A DNA stretch of 64,000 bases from Bacteroidota bacterium (GCA_016711805.1 JADJSH010000037.1:62001-126000); one strand, 5' to 3'. Shown: positions 26,532 to 35,860, counted from the stretch's first letter. Notes: a model not told the origin generated them from the sequence alone. Translations and numbers: made by a program.

Positions 26532-28568
26532 ATGAAACAATTTATCACCCTTTTATTTATTTTTATAGTGTCAATATCTTCGGCGCAAGTAAGTAAATAT
26601 TTAAGAAAAGGAACAAAAGCTTTAGAAAAAAACAAATTAGAAAAATCAAAAGCAAATTATTTAAAAGCATATAACTTAGACAAAACTTCTTATGATGCTA
26701 ACTTAAACTTAGGGTACCTTTTATCACAGTTTATGAATAAACATGAAGAAGCTCTTCCTTATTTAGAAACAGTACTTTCAAAAACGCCCGCAGATACTGT
26801 ACCTGATTTATTATATTCATTAGCAACATGCTATCAACATATTGGCGAATACCGAAAAGCCTATGATTTATTTAATAATTTAATTGTAAAGGCCTCGCAA
26901 GACCCTGAGCAAGACAAGGCATACGTCATTGACTTAAAAAAACGCAAGGAAGATTGTATGTTTGCCGAAAAAAATAAAGACATCATTTATAATAAAAATA
27001 TTTATGTTGGAAACTTAGGAACAAAAGTAAACTCAGAAGCGCCAGAATACGTCCCCGTTATTACTCCTAACAATGAATTACTTTTTACATCTCGCAGAAA
27101 AGATTTTGAAAAAGAAAAAACGAGTAAAATTGATGACAAATATTTTGAAAATATTTACAGTAGTAAATTAGTTGACGGCAGGCCGCAAGCCGTTAAAACA
27201 TATTCCATTTCAAAAGATGTTTTAAAAACAAATCCTAAAAAAAGTCACTTATCAATCATTTCATCTTCTACAGATGGTAAAAGCATGTTTGTATTTCAAA
27301 AAAATAAAATTTATGAAATAAAAGCAGGAAGTAATTCAAAAGATGTACAAGCTTTATCTAAAAATGTAAATATTGATTTTTATCAAAATCATGCAACCGT
27401 TAGTAAAGATGGAGAAACCCTTTTGTTTACTAGCGAAGATGATAGAGGCAACGGTGGCTTAGACATTTACAAATCAAAAAAGCAAGCCGACGGCAGTTGG
27501 GGCGTTCCTGAGAACTTAGGGAAAACAATTAATACTGAACATGATGAGGATTCACCCTATTTATCAGATGATGGTAAAACATTATACTTCTCATCAAAAG
27601 GTCATGAAAGTTTTGGAAATTATGATATTTATAAAAGTACACTTGTTAATGGAGAATGGAGCCAACCAAAAAATTTAGAGCAACCAATTAATTCTCCTGG
27701 CAACGATATTTTTATGGTTGAATCAGATAATTTAACTAGTGGCTATTTTTCTTCGTACAGAAAAGGTGGCCATGGAGATATGGATATTTACAAAATAACC
27801 TACTTAGATAAATTTAAAAAAGAATGTTCTGAAAAGAAAAACTCATTATTGTCTATCGACGCAAAAATAACTGATAGAGAAGCTTTTGCAGTGAAATTTG
27901 AAACTACAATTCCAAGTAACTTAAATGTGATTGCTTATCAATGGACATTTAACCAAACTAAATTGCCTGCTGATGCTTCTCAAATTACACAAACCATTTC
28001 ATTAACTTCTCCTGGAGATTCGGTATATGTAAAATTAATTGCAGGATGCGATACATGTATTGAGCCTATTGTACTTTGTAATAATATGATATATCATGTG
28101 CCAGCCGACATGGTGCCAGTTAAAACGGATGATGGGCCAGGGAAAAACCCATACGACGATAAATTAGTATTACCTTACTTAAATAAAAAACAAATTGATG
28201 CTTTAGGTTTTGACATGACACCTATACATTTTAGCTTAAACAAATCAAATATCAGAGAAGATGCTGTTGCTATTTTGAAAAAGAATATCGAAGTGTTAGC
28301 TCAACATCCTGAGATTTCTGTTTTAATTTATGGTTTTGCTGATAGCAGAGGAAAGGAAACTTACAACTTGCCATTATCTAAAAAACGTGCTCAAGGTGTG
28401 AAATCCTACTTAGTTTCTAAAAAAATAAATAAGAAACAAATTGAACAAGTAAATGGATTAGGTGAAACTTTTATCCTAAACAAATGTACAGAAGGCGTAA
28501 CTTGCGAAGATCCAGAACATGAGGTGAATCGTAGAGTGGAGTTTATTTTATTTGAAAAGAAACAATAA
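26532..28568 (+). CDS. PorE-like OmpA family protein (TPR, PD40 propeller, OmpA)
   Basis: A 678-residue envelope protein: signal peptide (ends ISSAQ, about residue 18), TPR helices about 20-140, WD40/PD40 propeller blades about 170-430 (e.g. SKDGETLLFTS, SDDGKTLYFSS, NYDIYKS), a beta-rich Cys-containing insert about 440-545, and a C-terminal OmpA peptidoglycan-binding domain (IHFSLNKSNIRE, GFADSRGKE, NRRVEF). The architecture resembles PorE, which ties the T9SS core to peptidoglycan. The insert does not look like the carboxypeptidase regulatory domain of PorE but like a PKD-type fold (VIAYQWTFN). No PorP-like gene is adjacent, so it may be a paralogue with another role. Confidence 0.9.
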   Translation: MKQFITLLFIFIVSISSAQVSKYLRKGTKALEKNKLEKSKANYLKAYNLDKTSYDANLNLGYLLSQFMNKHEEALPYLETVLSKTPADTVPDLLYSLATCYQHIGEYRKAYDLFNNLIVKASQDPEQDKAYVIDLKKRKEDCMFAEKNKDIIYNKNIYVGNLGTKVNSEAPEYVPVITPNNELLFTSRRKDFEKEKTSKIDDKYFENIYSSKLVDGRPQAVKTYSISKDVLKTNPKKSHLSIISSSTDGKSMFVFQKNKIYEIKAGSNSKDVQALSKNVNIDFYQNHATVSKDGETLLFTSEDDRGNGGLDIYKSKKQADGSWGVPENLGKTINTEHDEDSPYLSDDGKTLYFSSKGHESFGNYDIYKSTLVNGEWSQPKNLEQPINSPGNDIFMVESDNLTSGYFSSYRKGGHGDMDIYKITYLDKFKKECSEKKNSLLSIDAKITDREAFAVKFETTIPSNLNVIAYQWTFNQTKLPADASQITQTISLTSPGDSVYVKLIAGCDTCIEPIVLCNNMIYHVPADMVPVKTDDGPGKNPYDDKLVLPYLNKKQIDALGFDMTPIHFSLNKSNIREDAVAILKKNIEVLAQHPEISVLIYGFADSRGKETYNLPLSKKRAQGVKSYLVSKKINKKQIEQVNGLGETFILNKCTEGVTCEDPEHEVNRRVEFILFEKKQ

Positions 28569-28577
28569 AAAATAGCA

Positions 28578-28642
28578 CGCTGATATCGCAGATGATTATG
28601 ATCTTCTCTGATAAAATCATAATTAATCTTATCAAATCAGCG
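28578..28642. repeat. Intergenic imperfect palindrome
   Basis: CGCTGAT at 28578-28584 pairs with ATCAGCG at 28636-28642, and the inner TTATGATC-like arms also pair (GATTATGAT / ATCATAATTAATC). The element of about 65 bases lies between convergent genes. It resembles a REP-type intergenic repeat or a bidirectional terminator; no T-tract is present. Confidence 0.5.
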
Positions 28643-28673
28643 TCATCCGTGTTCAATAATAAATAACCACAAA

Positions 28674-29453
28674 CTACCTAAACCCTTCAAAAGCACCCAA
28701 TCCAAATAAAGAGAAATCATATTTAATGGGGTCATGTTTATCAAACCGTCTCAATACAGAAGTAATCTCCTCAACCGCTTGCCAATCGTTTTGAGTGCGA
28801 TTTAATAAACCTAATTTACGACTCACATTTCCTGTATGTAAATCTAATGGTAAACACAACTGTGATGGTTTAATTGATTTCCATAGTCCAAAATCTACAC
28901 CGTGTTTATCTTTACGCACCATCCATCTTAAAAACATACACAAACGTTTAGCGCTTGATTTGGCGGAAGGGTTGGAAATATGTTTTTCGCTTCGAGATAA
29001 ATGAGTTGTATTTAAAAATAACGTTCTGAAATTTGTAATAGCATTTTTCACGTCTGTTTCTCTAATCGAAAAATCAGTTGAGAAAGCAGCTTCTAAACCC
29101 CCGTGATTGATGTATATATTTTTTAATGAATTTAAAAAGAAAACACAATCTGTTGAATTAAAAGTACGATGAACAAATCCTTCAAACCTTATTGCATCTT
29201 TCTTTGAGAAATTTAAAATAAAATCATGAGGCTCATCGTTCATTAAACGCATTAATTTATTGCCATTGTTAATAATAGAAGTACGCTGCCCCCAAGCAAT
29301 AGTAGCAACTAACAAAGAGGCAATTTCAATATCTTCTTTTTTGGAGAATTGATGAGGAATAGAAATAGGATCTGTTTCAATAAAAGATGTATTATTAAAC
29401 TGAAAATATTTTTCATCTAATAATGCTTTTACTTCTTTTAAATGAGTTTCCAT
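28674..29453 (-). CDS. TIGR02757 family protein
   Basis: A 259-residue protein matching the TIGR02757 family, whose function is unknown. Recognisable parts are ETDPISIPHQFSKKEDIEIA, VATIAWGQRTSIINNG (about residues 48-63), CMFLRWMVRKDKHGVD and LDLHTGNVSRKLGLL, ending in LFGLGAFEGFR. The helical pattern recalls HhH-type DNA glycosylase relatives, but no catalytic assignment can be made. It shares one base with the upstream MFS gene, so the two are coupled. Confidence 0.88.
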   Translation of the reverse strand: METHLKEVKALLDEKYFQFNNTSFIETDPISIPHQFSKKEDIEIASLLVATIAWGQRTSIINNGNKLMRLMNDEPHDFILNFSKKDAIRFEGFVHRTFNSTDCVFFLNSLKNIYINHGGLEAAFSTDFSIRETDVKNAITNFRTLFLNTTHLSRSEKHISNPSAKSSAKRLCMFLRWMVRKDKHGVDFGLWKSIKPSQLCLPLDLHTGNVSRKLGLLNRTQNDWQAVEEITSVLRRFDKHDPIKYDFSLFGLGAFEGFR

Positions 29454-30706
29454 TATTCTAACTTCGTAATATCTAACTCTTTTAATTTTGGATTTAGTTT
29501 ATGAACTCCTAATACAACCAAAATTGTCATCACACCACCAAAAGCAATAGATGGAACTAAACCCATTAATCTTGCCGCTACTCCTGATTCGAAAGCACCA
29601 ATCTCGTTACTACTTCCAATAAAAATACTATTAACTGCCGCTACTCGTCCCCGCATTTCATCAGGTGTACTTAATTGTAAAATACTATGGCGCACAACCA
29701 CACTGATATTATCAAATGCTCCAGTAAATAGTAACATTGAGAATGCTAACCAATAATTAGTACTAAAAGCAAAAAATATCGTAAACAAACCAAAAGCCGC
29801 TACACCTAGCAATAAACTAATGCCAGCATTTTTAGCGGGAGGATTAACGGTCATATAAAATGCCATTAACACTGCGCCCACAGCTGGCGCAGTTCTTAAT
29901 AAACCATAAGCTTCTGGTCCCAAATGTAAAATTTTATCCGTGAAAGCGGGTACTAAAGCAACTGCGCCACCAAATAATACAGCAAATAAATCAAGAGACA
30001 GGGCGCTTAAAACCAATTTGTTTTTAAATACGAATTTTACGCCAACCGTCATGCTTTCCATAAACGTTTCATCTTTAGTTTTAGCAGGCATTGGTTTTGA
30101 TTTGATTAATCCAAAACAGACTAAAGCACATACAAATAAAACACAAGTAATGCCATAGCACCAATTGGCATGAAAGGAATGATTATATCCATACAACAAA
30201 CCCGCTATAACCGGCCCTAAAATAGAGCCTATATGCCAAGCTGTGCTATTCCATGTTGCTGATTGTGTATATAATTCGCGAGGAATAATCTGACTCATAA
30301 AAGGGTGTGTGCTAACAGCTAAAAAGGAACGGATAATGCCAAATACAAACACTACTGCAAACAAAGCGTACATTCCAAAGCTATGAACCCAAGTAAATAA
30401 TGAATTGCTAAACCCAAATAAAAACAAAGAACCTAGTAATAATGCGGTACAGCCAATCAATAAAATTCTTCTTCTACTAATAATATCTGCAATGTGTCCC
30501 GAGAAAAAGGAAGTAGCAATAAAAGGTAAAGCCTCTGTTAAACCTATCATTCCTAATATAATTTCTTCTTTTGAGTACTCGTAATAAATTTGCAAATTAA
30601 TAGTACTCATTTGCATCTGTATAGCAAGCGTTAAAAAAAAACGAGCCAATACAAATAACCTGAATTCTTTGTGCTTTAATATTTGAAGAGACGATGAAAG
30701 CGACAT
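29453..30706 (-). CDS. MFS transporter (EntS-like MFS_3)
   Basis: A 417-residue major facilitator with about twelve membrane segments. It fits the MFS_3/EntS-like group: SLQILKHKEFRLFVLARFF start, the loop motif GHIADIISRRRILLIG (about residues 75-90), and TPDEMRGRVAAVNSIFIGSSNEIG in the second half. Members export siderophores, drugs or metabolites; the substrate here is unknown. It overlaps the TIGR02757 gene by one base and follows the O-acetylation genes on the same strand by 26 bases. Confidence 0.92.
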   Translation of the reverse strand: MSLSSSLQILKHKEFRLFVLARFFLTLAIQMQMSTINLQIYYEYSKEEIILGMIGLTEALPFIATSFFSGHIADIISRRRILLIGCTALLLGSLFLFGFSNSLFTWVHSFGMYALFAVVFVFGIIRSFLAVSTHPFMSQIIPRELYTQSATWNSTAWHIGSILGPVIAGLLYGYNHSFHANWCYGITCVLFVCALVCFGLIKSKPMPAKTKDETFMESMTVGVKFVFKNKLVLSALSLDLFAVLFGGAVALVPAFTDKILHLGPEAYGLLRTAPAVGAVLMAFYMTVNPPAKNAGISLLLGVAAFGLFTIFFAFSTNYWLAFSMLLFTGAFDNISVVVRHSILQLSTPDEMRGRVAAVNSIFIGSSNEIGAFESGVAARLMGLVPSIAFGGVMTILVVLGVHKLNPKLKELDITKLE

Positions 30707-30731
30707 TTATTTTAGTAGATTGAAATCATAA

Positions 30732-32039
30732 TTATTTTTCTTGTTGTGCCTGCCAAATAGCATCAAGTGTTAAAGCGGAATCAATAGAGATACTTTTTCT
30801 ACTCGCTGATAATTTTATATTTTCCATCCAACTTGCATCCTTTTTAATATATTCCTTCCATGAATTTATTTTCTCAATTGTGATCAATTTTTCTTTTTTG
30901 TTTACTAAATTTCCCTTAAAATGACTCTCTGCTTTTTCAATAAATCCCCAGCCTATACTTTTGAGCGTGGCTTCTGTAGCCATAATTATAATCACATCAT
31001 TTTTTAAAATTTCATCGCCAATATTTAAGTTATCTGTTAATAATTCGTTAGTTGCACTTTCAGGGTAAACTTGTTTATTATAATACCAAAAATGAGGGTT
31101 GGCAAAACAATTTGAAATACCAAAATTATAAATACCCCAATAAAAACTATCAGATATAACTAAAACATTTGGTTTATCTTTTCCTTCATTATTAATTATT
31201 ACCTTAGGATAAGCCATGTCAAAACCCTTTAAATCAAACAATAAATTCATACCATCACCTATATCACTATCGGTATCATAGGCTTTTTGAATAACTACTT
31301 CATTATAAGATATAGTAGACATATTAATACCTCGAATTTTTGCTATCATCTTAATAATTGAATCAGCAGCTAATGCCATACCATATTGGCTCCAATGAAT
31401 TCCGTGTTTAGGATATAAAGGATATTTAGAAATTGATTTATTTTTCACAAACCAAGCATTAAAATCAATCACATTTAATCCTATATTTTTTGCGCCAATT
31501 GATAAAGCTTTATAATTTGTATTATCTACATTTGATTTCAAATAACTATCTGGAATATATTCTGGATAAAATGATGCTTTACCTGCAGCAAAAACAACAA
31601 TTAACTGTTTATTTAATTTTTTTAGAGTATCTGTCAAATATTTTAACCTATTTAAAGTATGATTTATACTATCCTGTCCCAAAAAATCACTACCATTATA
31701 GGAATTAAGATAGCTTTCTTCGTATAAATAATTATCCTTTCCTATAATAACTCCATTTGCATTAGCCTTTTTAAAAAAACTATATGCAATTTGATTGTTC
31801 ACTCTAACGCAAGTACTTCTAAAACCAAACATGGAATTCAAATACGTTTCTTTCTCTTCCTGATATTTAGAGGAAAACCAATCGGAAATTGAAAATTGTG
31901 CCTGAGCTGGGTATCTAACATCACCTTTAAGAGGAGATAATTCAAATATATTTAACTTAGTTTGTATTAAAGGCAAAAACAATGTTGCCATAATAATTAC
32001 AAGTAACACATATCTAAATATTTTCGAAAAATTACTCAC
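30732..32039 (-). CDS. AlgX/AlgJ-like SGNH O-acetylation protein
   Basis: A 435-residue protein with one N-terminal membrane anchor (YVLLVIIMATLFLPLI) and an SGNH-like periplasmic domain of the AlgX/AlgJ (DHHW) type. Seen: IGKDNYLYEESYLNSY, a Ser nucleophile in VISDSFYWG (about residue 293-300), and the HGIHWSQYGM motif (about 211-220) that holds the catalytic His. It likely transfers acetyl groups to an extracytoplasmic polysaccharide, supplied by the upstream MBOAT partner, with which it overlaps by one base (GTG start). No alginate genes are present; the polymer is unknown. Confidence 0.88.
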   Translation of the reverse strand: MSNFSKIFRYVLLVIIMATLFLPLIQTKLNIFELSPLKGDVRYPAQAQFSISDWFSSKYQEEKETYLNSMFGFRSTCVRVNNQIAYSFFKKANANGVIIGKDNYLYEESYLNSYNGSDFLGQDSINHTLNRLKYLTDTLKKLNKQLIVVFAAGKASFYPEYIPDSYLKSNVDNTNYKALSIGAKNIGLNVIDFNAWFVKNKSISKYPLYPKHGIHWSQYGMALAADSIIKMIAKIRGINMSTISYNEVVIQKAYDTDSDIGDGMNLLFDLKGFDMAYPKVIINNEGKDKPNVLVISDSFYWGIYNFGISNCFANPHFWYYNKQVYPESATNELLTDNLNIGDEILKNDVIIIMATEATLKSIGWGFIEKAESHFKGNLVNKKEKLITIEKINSWKEYIKKDASWMENIKLSASRKSISIDSALTLDAIWQAQQEK

Positions 32040-33454
32040 TAAAATCTAAAATAAATAAATGGGTTAAAACCAGAAGACGTAATTGAACTTATTGATAATA
32101 AAAGTAAAATCAAAGATATAGAGGCAACACTTAGATGTTTAAAATTATTGTAATTATTAAAATAAATAGCGTCCTGTATTTTTTGAGTGTATTTGCTTAT
32201 AGCAAAAAATGAAAATAAAATTGCAATTACTAAATAAGTTTTAAATTCAGTACTAAAAGTTATTGTTGTATTAAATTCAAACACAAACATTCTTTTAATG
32301 TAAATAAAGGCATCTCCTATCTTTTCAATTCTAAAAAACACCCAGCCAAAATTTACGATTAAAAATGTAAATAAAATGCTTGGCAGCATACCAATTTTTT
32401 CTAATACTTTTCCAAAAAAAGCGCGCTCAAAAATCAAAAAGAAACCGTGAAACGCTCCCCAAAAAACAAAACTCCAACTTGCACCATGCCACAAACCAGA
32501 AGCTAAAAACACCAACCACAAATTAAAATATAACCTTTTACTAGTAACTTTATTTCCGCCCAAAGGAATGTATAAATAATTTTTCATCCAACTACCTAAG
32601 GTCATGTGCCACCTTCTCCAAAACTCTGTAATACTTTGTGAGATATAAGGATTATTGAAATTTTCAGGAAACTTAAACCCCATCATTTTCCCTAAACCAA
32701 TGGCCATATCACTATAGCCACTAAAATCAAAATATATTTGAAATGTATAAGCTAAACTGCCAACCCAAGCACTCATAGTATCTAGCTCTAAATAATTTCT
32801 TCCAAAAATTTCATCAGCAACTAAACCCATGTGGTTAGCTATTAATACTTTTTTTCCTAAACCCAAAGCAAATCTGTAAAAACCAGTCAGTTTATCGTCA
32901 ACTAAATTCTTACGTTCTTTAATTTGATCGGCTAAATCATGATATCGAATAATAGGCCCTGCAATGAGTTTTGGAAATAAAATAATATAAAGTTGATAGT
33001 CCCAAAATTTAGATAAAGGTTTATGCGTTCGTCTGTAAACATCTACTACATAAGTTATTGTTTCAAAAGTATAAAAGGAAATCCCAATTGGCAAAATCAA
33101 TTTTGTCCATTGAATTTGTTTATCTCCAAAAACAGACAGTGCCGCGTTTACATTTTCTATAAAAAAATTAGAGTATTTAAAATAAAACAATAAACCTAAA
33201 TTTATAGAAACGGATACTATAAGCAATAATCTTCGCCTATTTTCTTTAATAGACTTATCCATCCAAGTAACTAAGTGAAAATCTAGAAAAGTAGTAAATA
33301 GGATTACGAAAATAAATTTAGGCGCACCCCAAGCATAAAAAAAAATACTACCTATTAGAATAACGCCATTCTTAAATTTTTGAGGTGTTACAAAATACAC
33401 CAACATAAAACATGGCAAAAAATATAAAAGAAATACTATACTGCTAAATACCAT
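32039..33454 (-). CDS. MBOAT family O-acyltransferase (AlgI/DltB-like)
   Basis: A 471-residue multi-pass membrane acyltransferase, which passes acyl groups (usually acetyl) across the membrane for polysaccharide modification. Seen: KLILPIGISFYTFETITYVVD (about residue 110), the FPKLIAGPI segment, YFDFSGYSDMAIGLG, FWRRWHMTLGSW and the catalytic His in GLWHGASWSF. The chosen ATG reads MVFSSIVFLLYF, the standard family start. The TTG four codons upstream falls within a perfect -7 box. Paired with the AlgX-like gene, it completes an acetylation module. Confidence 0.92.
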   Translation of the reverse strand: MVFSSIVFLLYFLPCFMLVYFVTPQKFKNGVILIGSIFFYAWGAPKFIFVILFTTFLDFHLVTWMDKSIKENRRRLLLIVSVSINLGLLFYFKYSNFFIENVNAALSVFGDKQIQWTKLILPIGISFYTFETITYVVDVYRRTHKPLSKFWDYQLYIILFPKLIAGPIIRYHDLADQIKERKNLVDDKLTGFYRFALGLGKKVLIANHMGLVADEIFGRNYLELDTMSAWVGSLAYTFQIYFDFSGYSDMAIGLGKMMGFKFPENFNNPYISQSITEFWRRWHMTLGSWMKNYLYIPLGGNKVTSKRLYFNLWLVFLASGLWHGASWSFVFWGAFHGFFLIFERAFFGKVLEKIGMLPSILFTFLIVNFGWVFFRIEKIGDAFIYIKRMFVFEFNTTITFSTEFKTYLVIAILFSFFAISKYTQKIQDAIYFNNYNNFKHLSVASISLILLLLSISSITSSGFNPFIYFRF

Positions 33455-33463
33455 ACAATCATT

Positions 33464-33471
33464 CAAATATA
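33464..33471 (-). promoter_or_regulatory. -7 box of the O-acetylation operon
   Basis: TATATTTG on the minus strand matches TAnnTTTG, 9 bases before the preferred ATG. It overlaps the alternative TTG start and so decides the start codon. The -33 region is occupied by a long palindrome. Confidence 0.5.
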
Positions 33472-33488
33472 ATATTTATTTCTTATAG

Positions 33489-33522
33489 AATTATGGCATA
33501 ACTGGCGCAAAATGCCATAATT
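33489..33522. promoter_or_regulatory. Palindromic operator candidate
   Basis: AATTATGGCAT and its exact reverse complement ATGCCATAATT are separated by 12 bases in the 120-base divergent gap between the MBOAT gene and radC. The palindrome covers about -32 to -65 of the predicted MBOAT promoter, a position suited to a dimeric repressor or activator. No T-tract accompanies it. Confidence 0.55.
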
Positions 33523-33574
33523 ATATCACTAAATATTTTTTCTGTATAAATAAAAGCCCTAATTTTAAACTCTA

Positions 33575-34276
33575 TTGGAAGAATCTCAACATAAACATTT
33601 AACCATTAAATCTTGGGCCGAGGATGACCGCCCTAGAGAGAAATTAGTGACTAAAGGTAGGCAGTCACTTTCGGATGCTGAACTTTTAGCTATTCTTTTA
33701 GCATCGGGTAACAGAAATGAAACAGCAGTTCAACTAGCACAACGCATTTTAAAAGAAAATAAAAATTCCATTAATGAGCTTGCTAAATTGCAATTAAACG
33801 ACTTAAAGAAATTTAAAGGAGTTGGCGAAGCAAAAGCAGTTACGATTGCAGCAGCCCTAGAAATAGGAAGAAGACGAACAGATGAATCCATTGAAGAAAA
33901 ATCAAAAATCACATCGTCGAAAAATGCTTATGCAATTTTAAAATCGAAATTAAGCGATTTACCCCACGAAGAGTTTTGGGTATTATTTATGAGTAGAAGC
34001 AATAGTGTGATTAAAACAGAATGTATTAGTAGAGGCGGTGTAAGTGGCACCGTGGTAGATGTTCGTTTAATTTTAAAACCTGCCATTGAATGTTTAGCGA
34101 GTTCTATTATCTTAGCTCACAATCATCCCTCTGGTAATTTAAAACCAAGTCAAGAAGATATTCATTTAACCAAAAAAATAAAAGAAGCTTCAAAATTAAT
34201 TGATATTAGCTTGCAAGACCATTTAATTATTGGTGATCAAGCGTATTTGAGTTTTGCAGACGAAGGAATAATATAA
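33575..34276 (+). CDS. radC: RadC family JAMM-domain protein
   Basis: A 233-residue RadC/YicR protein. N-terminal WAEDDRPREKL, a helix-hairpin-helix segment (LKKFKGVGEAKA, about residues 88-100) and a JAMM metalloprotease-like domain with HNHPSG (about 182-187) and the downstream Asp ligand (SQEDIHLT). The name suggests DNA repair, but that role is disputed for the family. The start is a TTG that gives the usual MEESQHKH-type N-terminus. It is divergent from the O-acetylation pair, and wecB follows after 67 bases that hold a small palindrome. Confidence 0.93.
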   Translation: MEESQHKHLTIKSWAEDDRPREKLVTKGRQSLSDAELLAILLASGNRNETAVQLAQRILKENKNSINELAKLQLNDLKKFKGVGEAKAVTIAAALEIGRRRTDESIEEKSKITSSKNAYAILKSKLSDLPHEEFWVLFMSRSNSVIKTECISRGGVSGTVVDVRLILKPAIECLASSIILAHNHPSGNLKPSQEDIHLTKKIKEASKLIDISLQDHLIIGDQAYLSFADEGII

Positions 34277-34281
34277 ATAGA

Positions 34282-34326
34282 ATTCTCATTGCTTCTCGAC
34301 TACGCTCGAAGTAACAAGCCGAGAAT
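34282..34326. repeat. Small intergenic imperfect palindrome
   Basis: ATTCTC (34282-34287) pairs with GAGAAT (34321-34326), enclosing CTTCTCGA ... CTCGAAG. It lies between radC and wecB and has the form of a short dispersed intergenic repeat or a weak hairpin without T-tract. Confidence 0.4.
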
Positions 34327-34343
34327 AACAGAAATAAAAAATT

Positions 34344-35489
34344 ATGATTAAAATAGTAACTATTATTGGTGCAAGGCCTCAAATTATTAAAGCAGCCGCT
34401 TTAAGCAGAGCCATTAAAAATAAATTTTCAACAGATATAACAGAAATTATTGTTCATACAGGACAGCATTACGACGAAAATATGAGTCAAGTGTTTTTTG
34501 ATGAATTAGGCATACCAGCTCCAAATTATAATTTAAATGTTGGCAGCGGAAGTCATGGCAAACAAACCGCAACCATGATTGCAGGTATTGAAGAAATTTT
34601 AGTGAACGAAAAACCAAATGCCATTGTATTGTATGGTGATACAAACTCAACTTTAGCTGGTGCTATTGCGGCGAGTAAAATTCATGTTCCAGTAGTTCAC
34701 ATCGAAGCAGGCTTACGATCATTTAACAAAGCTATGCCTGAAGAAGTGAACCGTATTATGTGCGACCATGTTTCTACTTTATTATTTTCGCCAACAAAAA
34801 CTGGTTTTCAAAATTTATTGAATGAAGGCTTTAAAGCGAATAATGCTAAACCTTATAACGCTAACAATCCTAAAATATATCATAGTGGCGATGTGATGTA
34901 TGATAATAGTTTACATTTTAGCGAAGTAGCTGAACAAAAAACAACAATAATTGCTAAACATGACTTACAAAAAAATAATTTCATTTTAGCAACCATTCAT
35001 CGTAATAACAATACAGATGAGCCAATTAGACTAAATGCGCTATTTAATGCTTTATCTAAAATAAGCGAAGCAAATAAATTAGATGTGTTGTTACCATTGC
35101 ATCCACGAACAGCCAAGTTATTAGAGTTTAACTTAGATCAAGAGTTACACCAAAAAATAAAAGCAAGTGCCCATTTTAAAATCATTGAGCCTGTTTCATT
35201 TTTAGAAATGATTGCTTTAGAAAAAAATTGCAAAATAGTCATGACCGATAGCGGCGGTGTGCAAAAAGAAGCTTTTTATTTTGAAAAGCCTTGTGTGATT
35301 TTACGTCCCGAAACTGAATGGGTGGAATTGGTAGAATGCGGAACAGCTATTATTACCGATGCCAACGAACAAAAAATAATTGAAGCGTTTAAAACATTAA
35401 CCTCTAAATCAGATATGCAATTCCCAAAATTATATGGAGATGGAAAAGCGGCAGAGTTTATTTGTGGAGAGATGAAAGGGAATTTATAA
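34344..35489 (+). CDS. wecB: UDP-N-acetylglucosamine 2-epimerase (non-hydrolysing)
   Basis: A 381-residue WecB-type epimerase converting UDP-GlcNAc to UDP-ManNAc for surface polysaccharide. Seen: IGARPQIIKAAAL, HTGQHYDENMSQVFFDELG (about residues 37-55), VLYGDTNSTLAGA, HIEAGLRSF (about 115), LLPLHPRT and MTDSGGVQKEAF (about 300), all standard family motifs. No wecC dehydrogenase is nearby, so the fate of ManNAc is not evident. It is close to glycan genes (GT2 cluster, acyltransferase), which fits a role in envelope sugar supply. Confidence 0.92.
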   Translation: MIKIVTIIGARPQIIKAAALSRAIKNKFSTDITEIIVHTGQHYDENMSQVFFDELGIPAPNYNLNVGSGSHGKQTATMIAGIEEILVNEKPNAIVLYGDTNSTLAGAIAASKIHVPVVHIEAGLRSFNKAMPEEVNRIMCDHVSTLLFSPTKTGFQNLLNEGFKANNAKPYNANNPKIYHSGDVMYDNSLHFSEVAEQKTTIIAKHDLQKNNFILATIHRNNNTDEPIRLNALFNALSKISEANKLDVLLPLHPRTAKLLEFNLDQELHQKIKASAHFKIIEPVSFLEMIALEKNCKIVMTDSGGVQKEAFYFEKPCVILRPETEWVELVECGTAIITDANEQKIIEAFKTLTSKSDMQFPKLYGDGKAAEFICGEMKGNL

Positions 35490-35491
35490 AA

Positions 35492-35860
35492 TTACTTTTT
35501 GTCTTTTTGTTGCACTTCCAATTTTTCTTTTAACAAAGCCATTTCTTGAGCCAAATCCTTAATTTGTTGATGTTGTTTTGAATTAACAACCGATAAATGA
35601 ACAAGAAAAACTACAATTGCAAATATAGCTCCTAAGAATATAAGAGATGGCGCATAATAAATTCCTAATAGTTTAGCGATAACATCTAATCCATCTCTCC
35701 AAACAGCAAATAATAAAAGTAAGGCAGTGCAAGCTATCCAGATAAAAGAATACTCTTCGCGTAATTTACCTTTAGCAATTAATCTAAAAATAAAAAACAT
35801 GAAAATTAATGCTGTAACAATAGCAATAATTTGCAACCTATATGATATCACGTTTTCCAA
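35492..35860 (-). CDS. DUF2304 family membrane protein
   Basis: A 122-residue protein with three membrane segments (residues about 7-25, 40-55, 68-90) and a C-terminal charged coiled coil rich in Gln, Glu and Lys. It fits DUF2304, a family often encoded beside DPM1-like GT2 enzymes. The start is a TTG. Here the GT2 partner is on the same strand at 37.0-37.8 kb, but an acyltransferase gene in the opposite direction lies between them. It may help in handling the polyprenyl-phosphate sugar made by the GT2; this is inference. Confidence 0.8.
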   Translation of the reverse strand: MENVISYRLQIIAIVTALIFMFFIFRLIAKGKLREEYSFIWIACTALLLLFAVWRDGLDVIAKLLGIYYAPSLIFLGAIFAIVVFLVHLSVVNSKQHQQIKDLAQEMALLKEKLEVQQKDKK

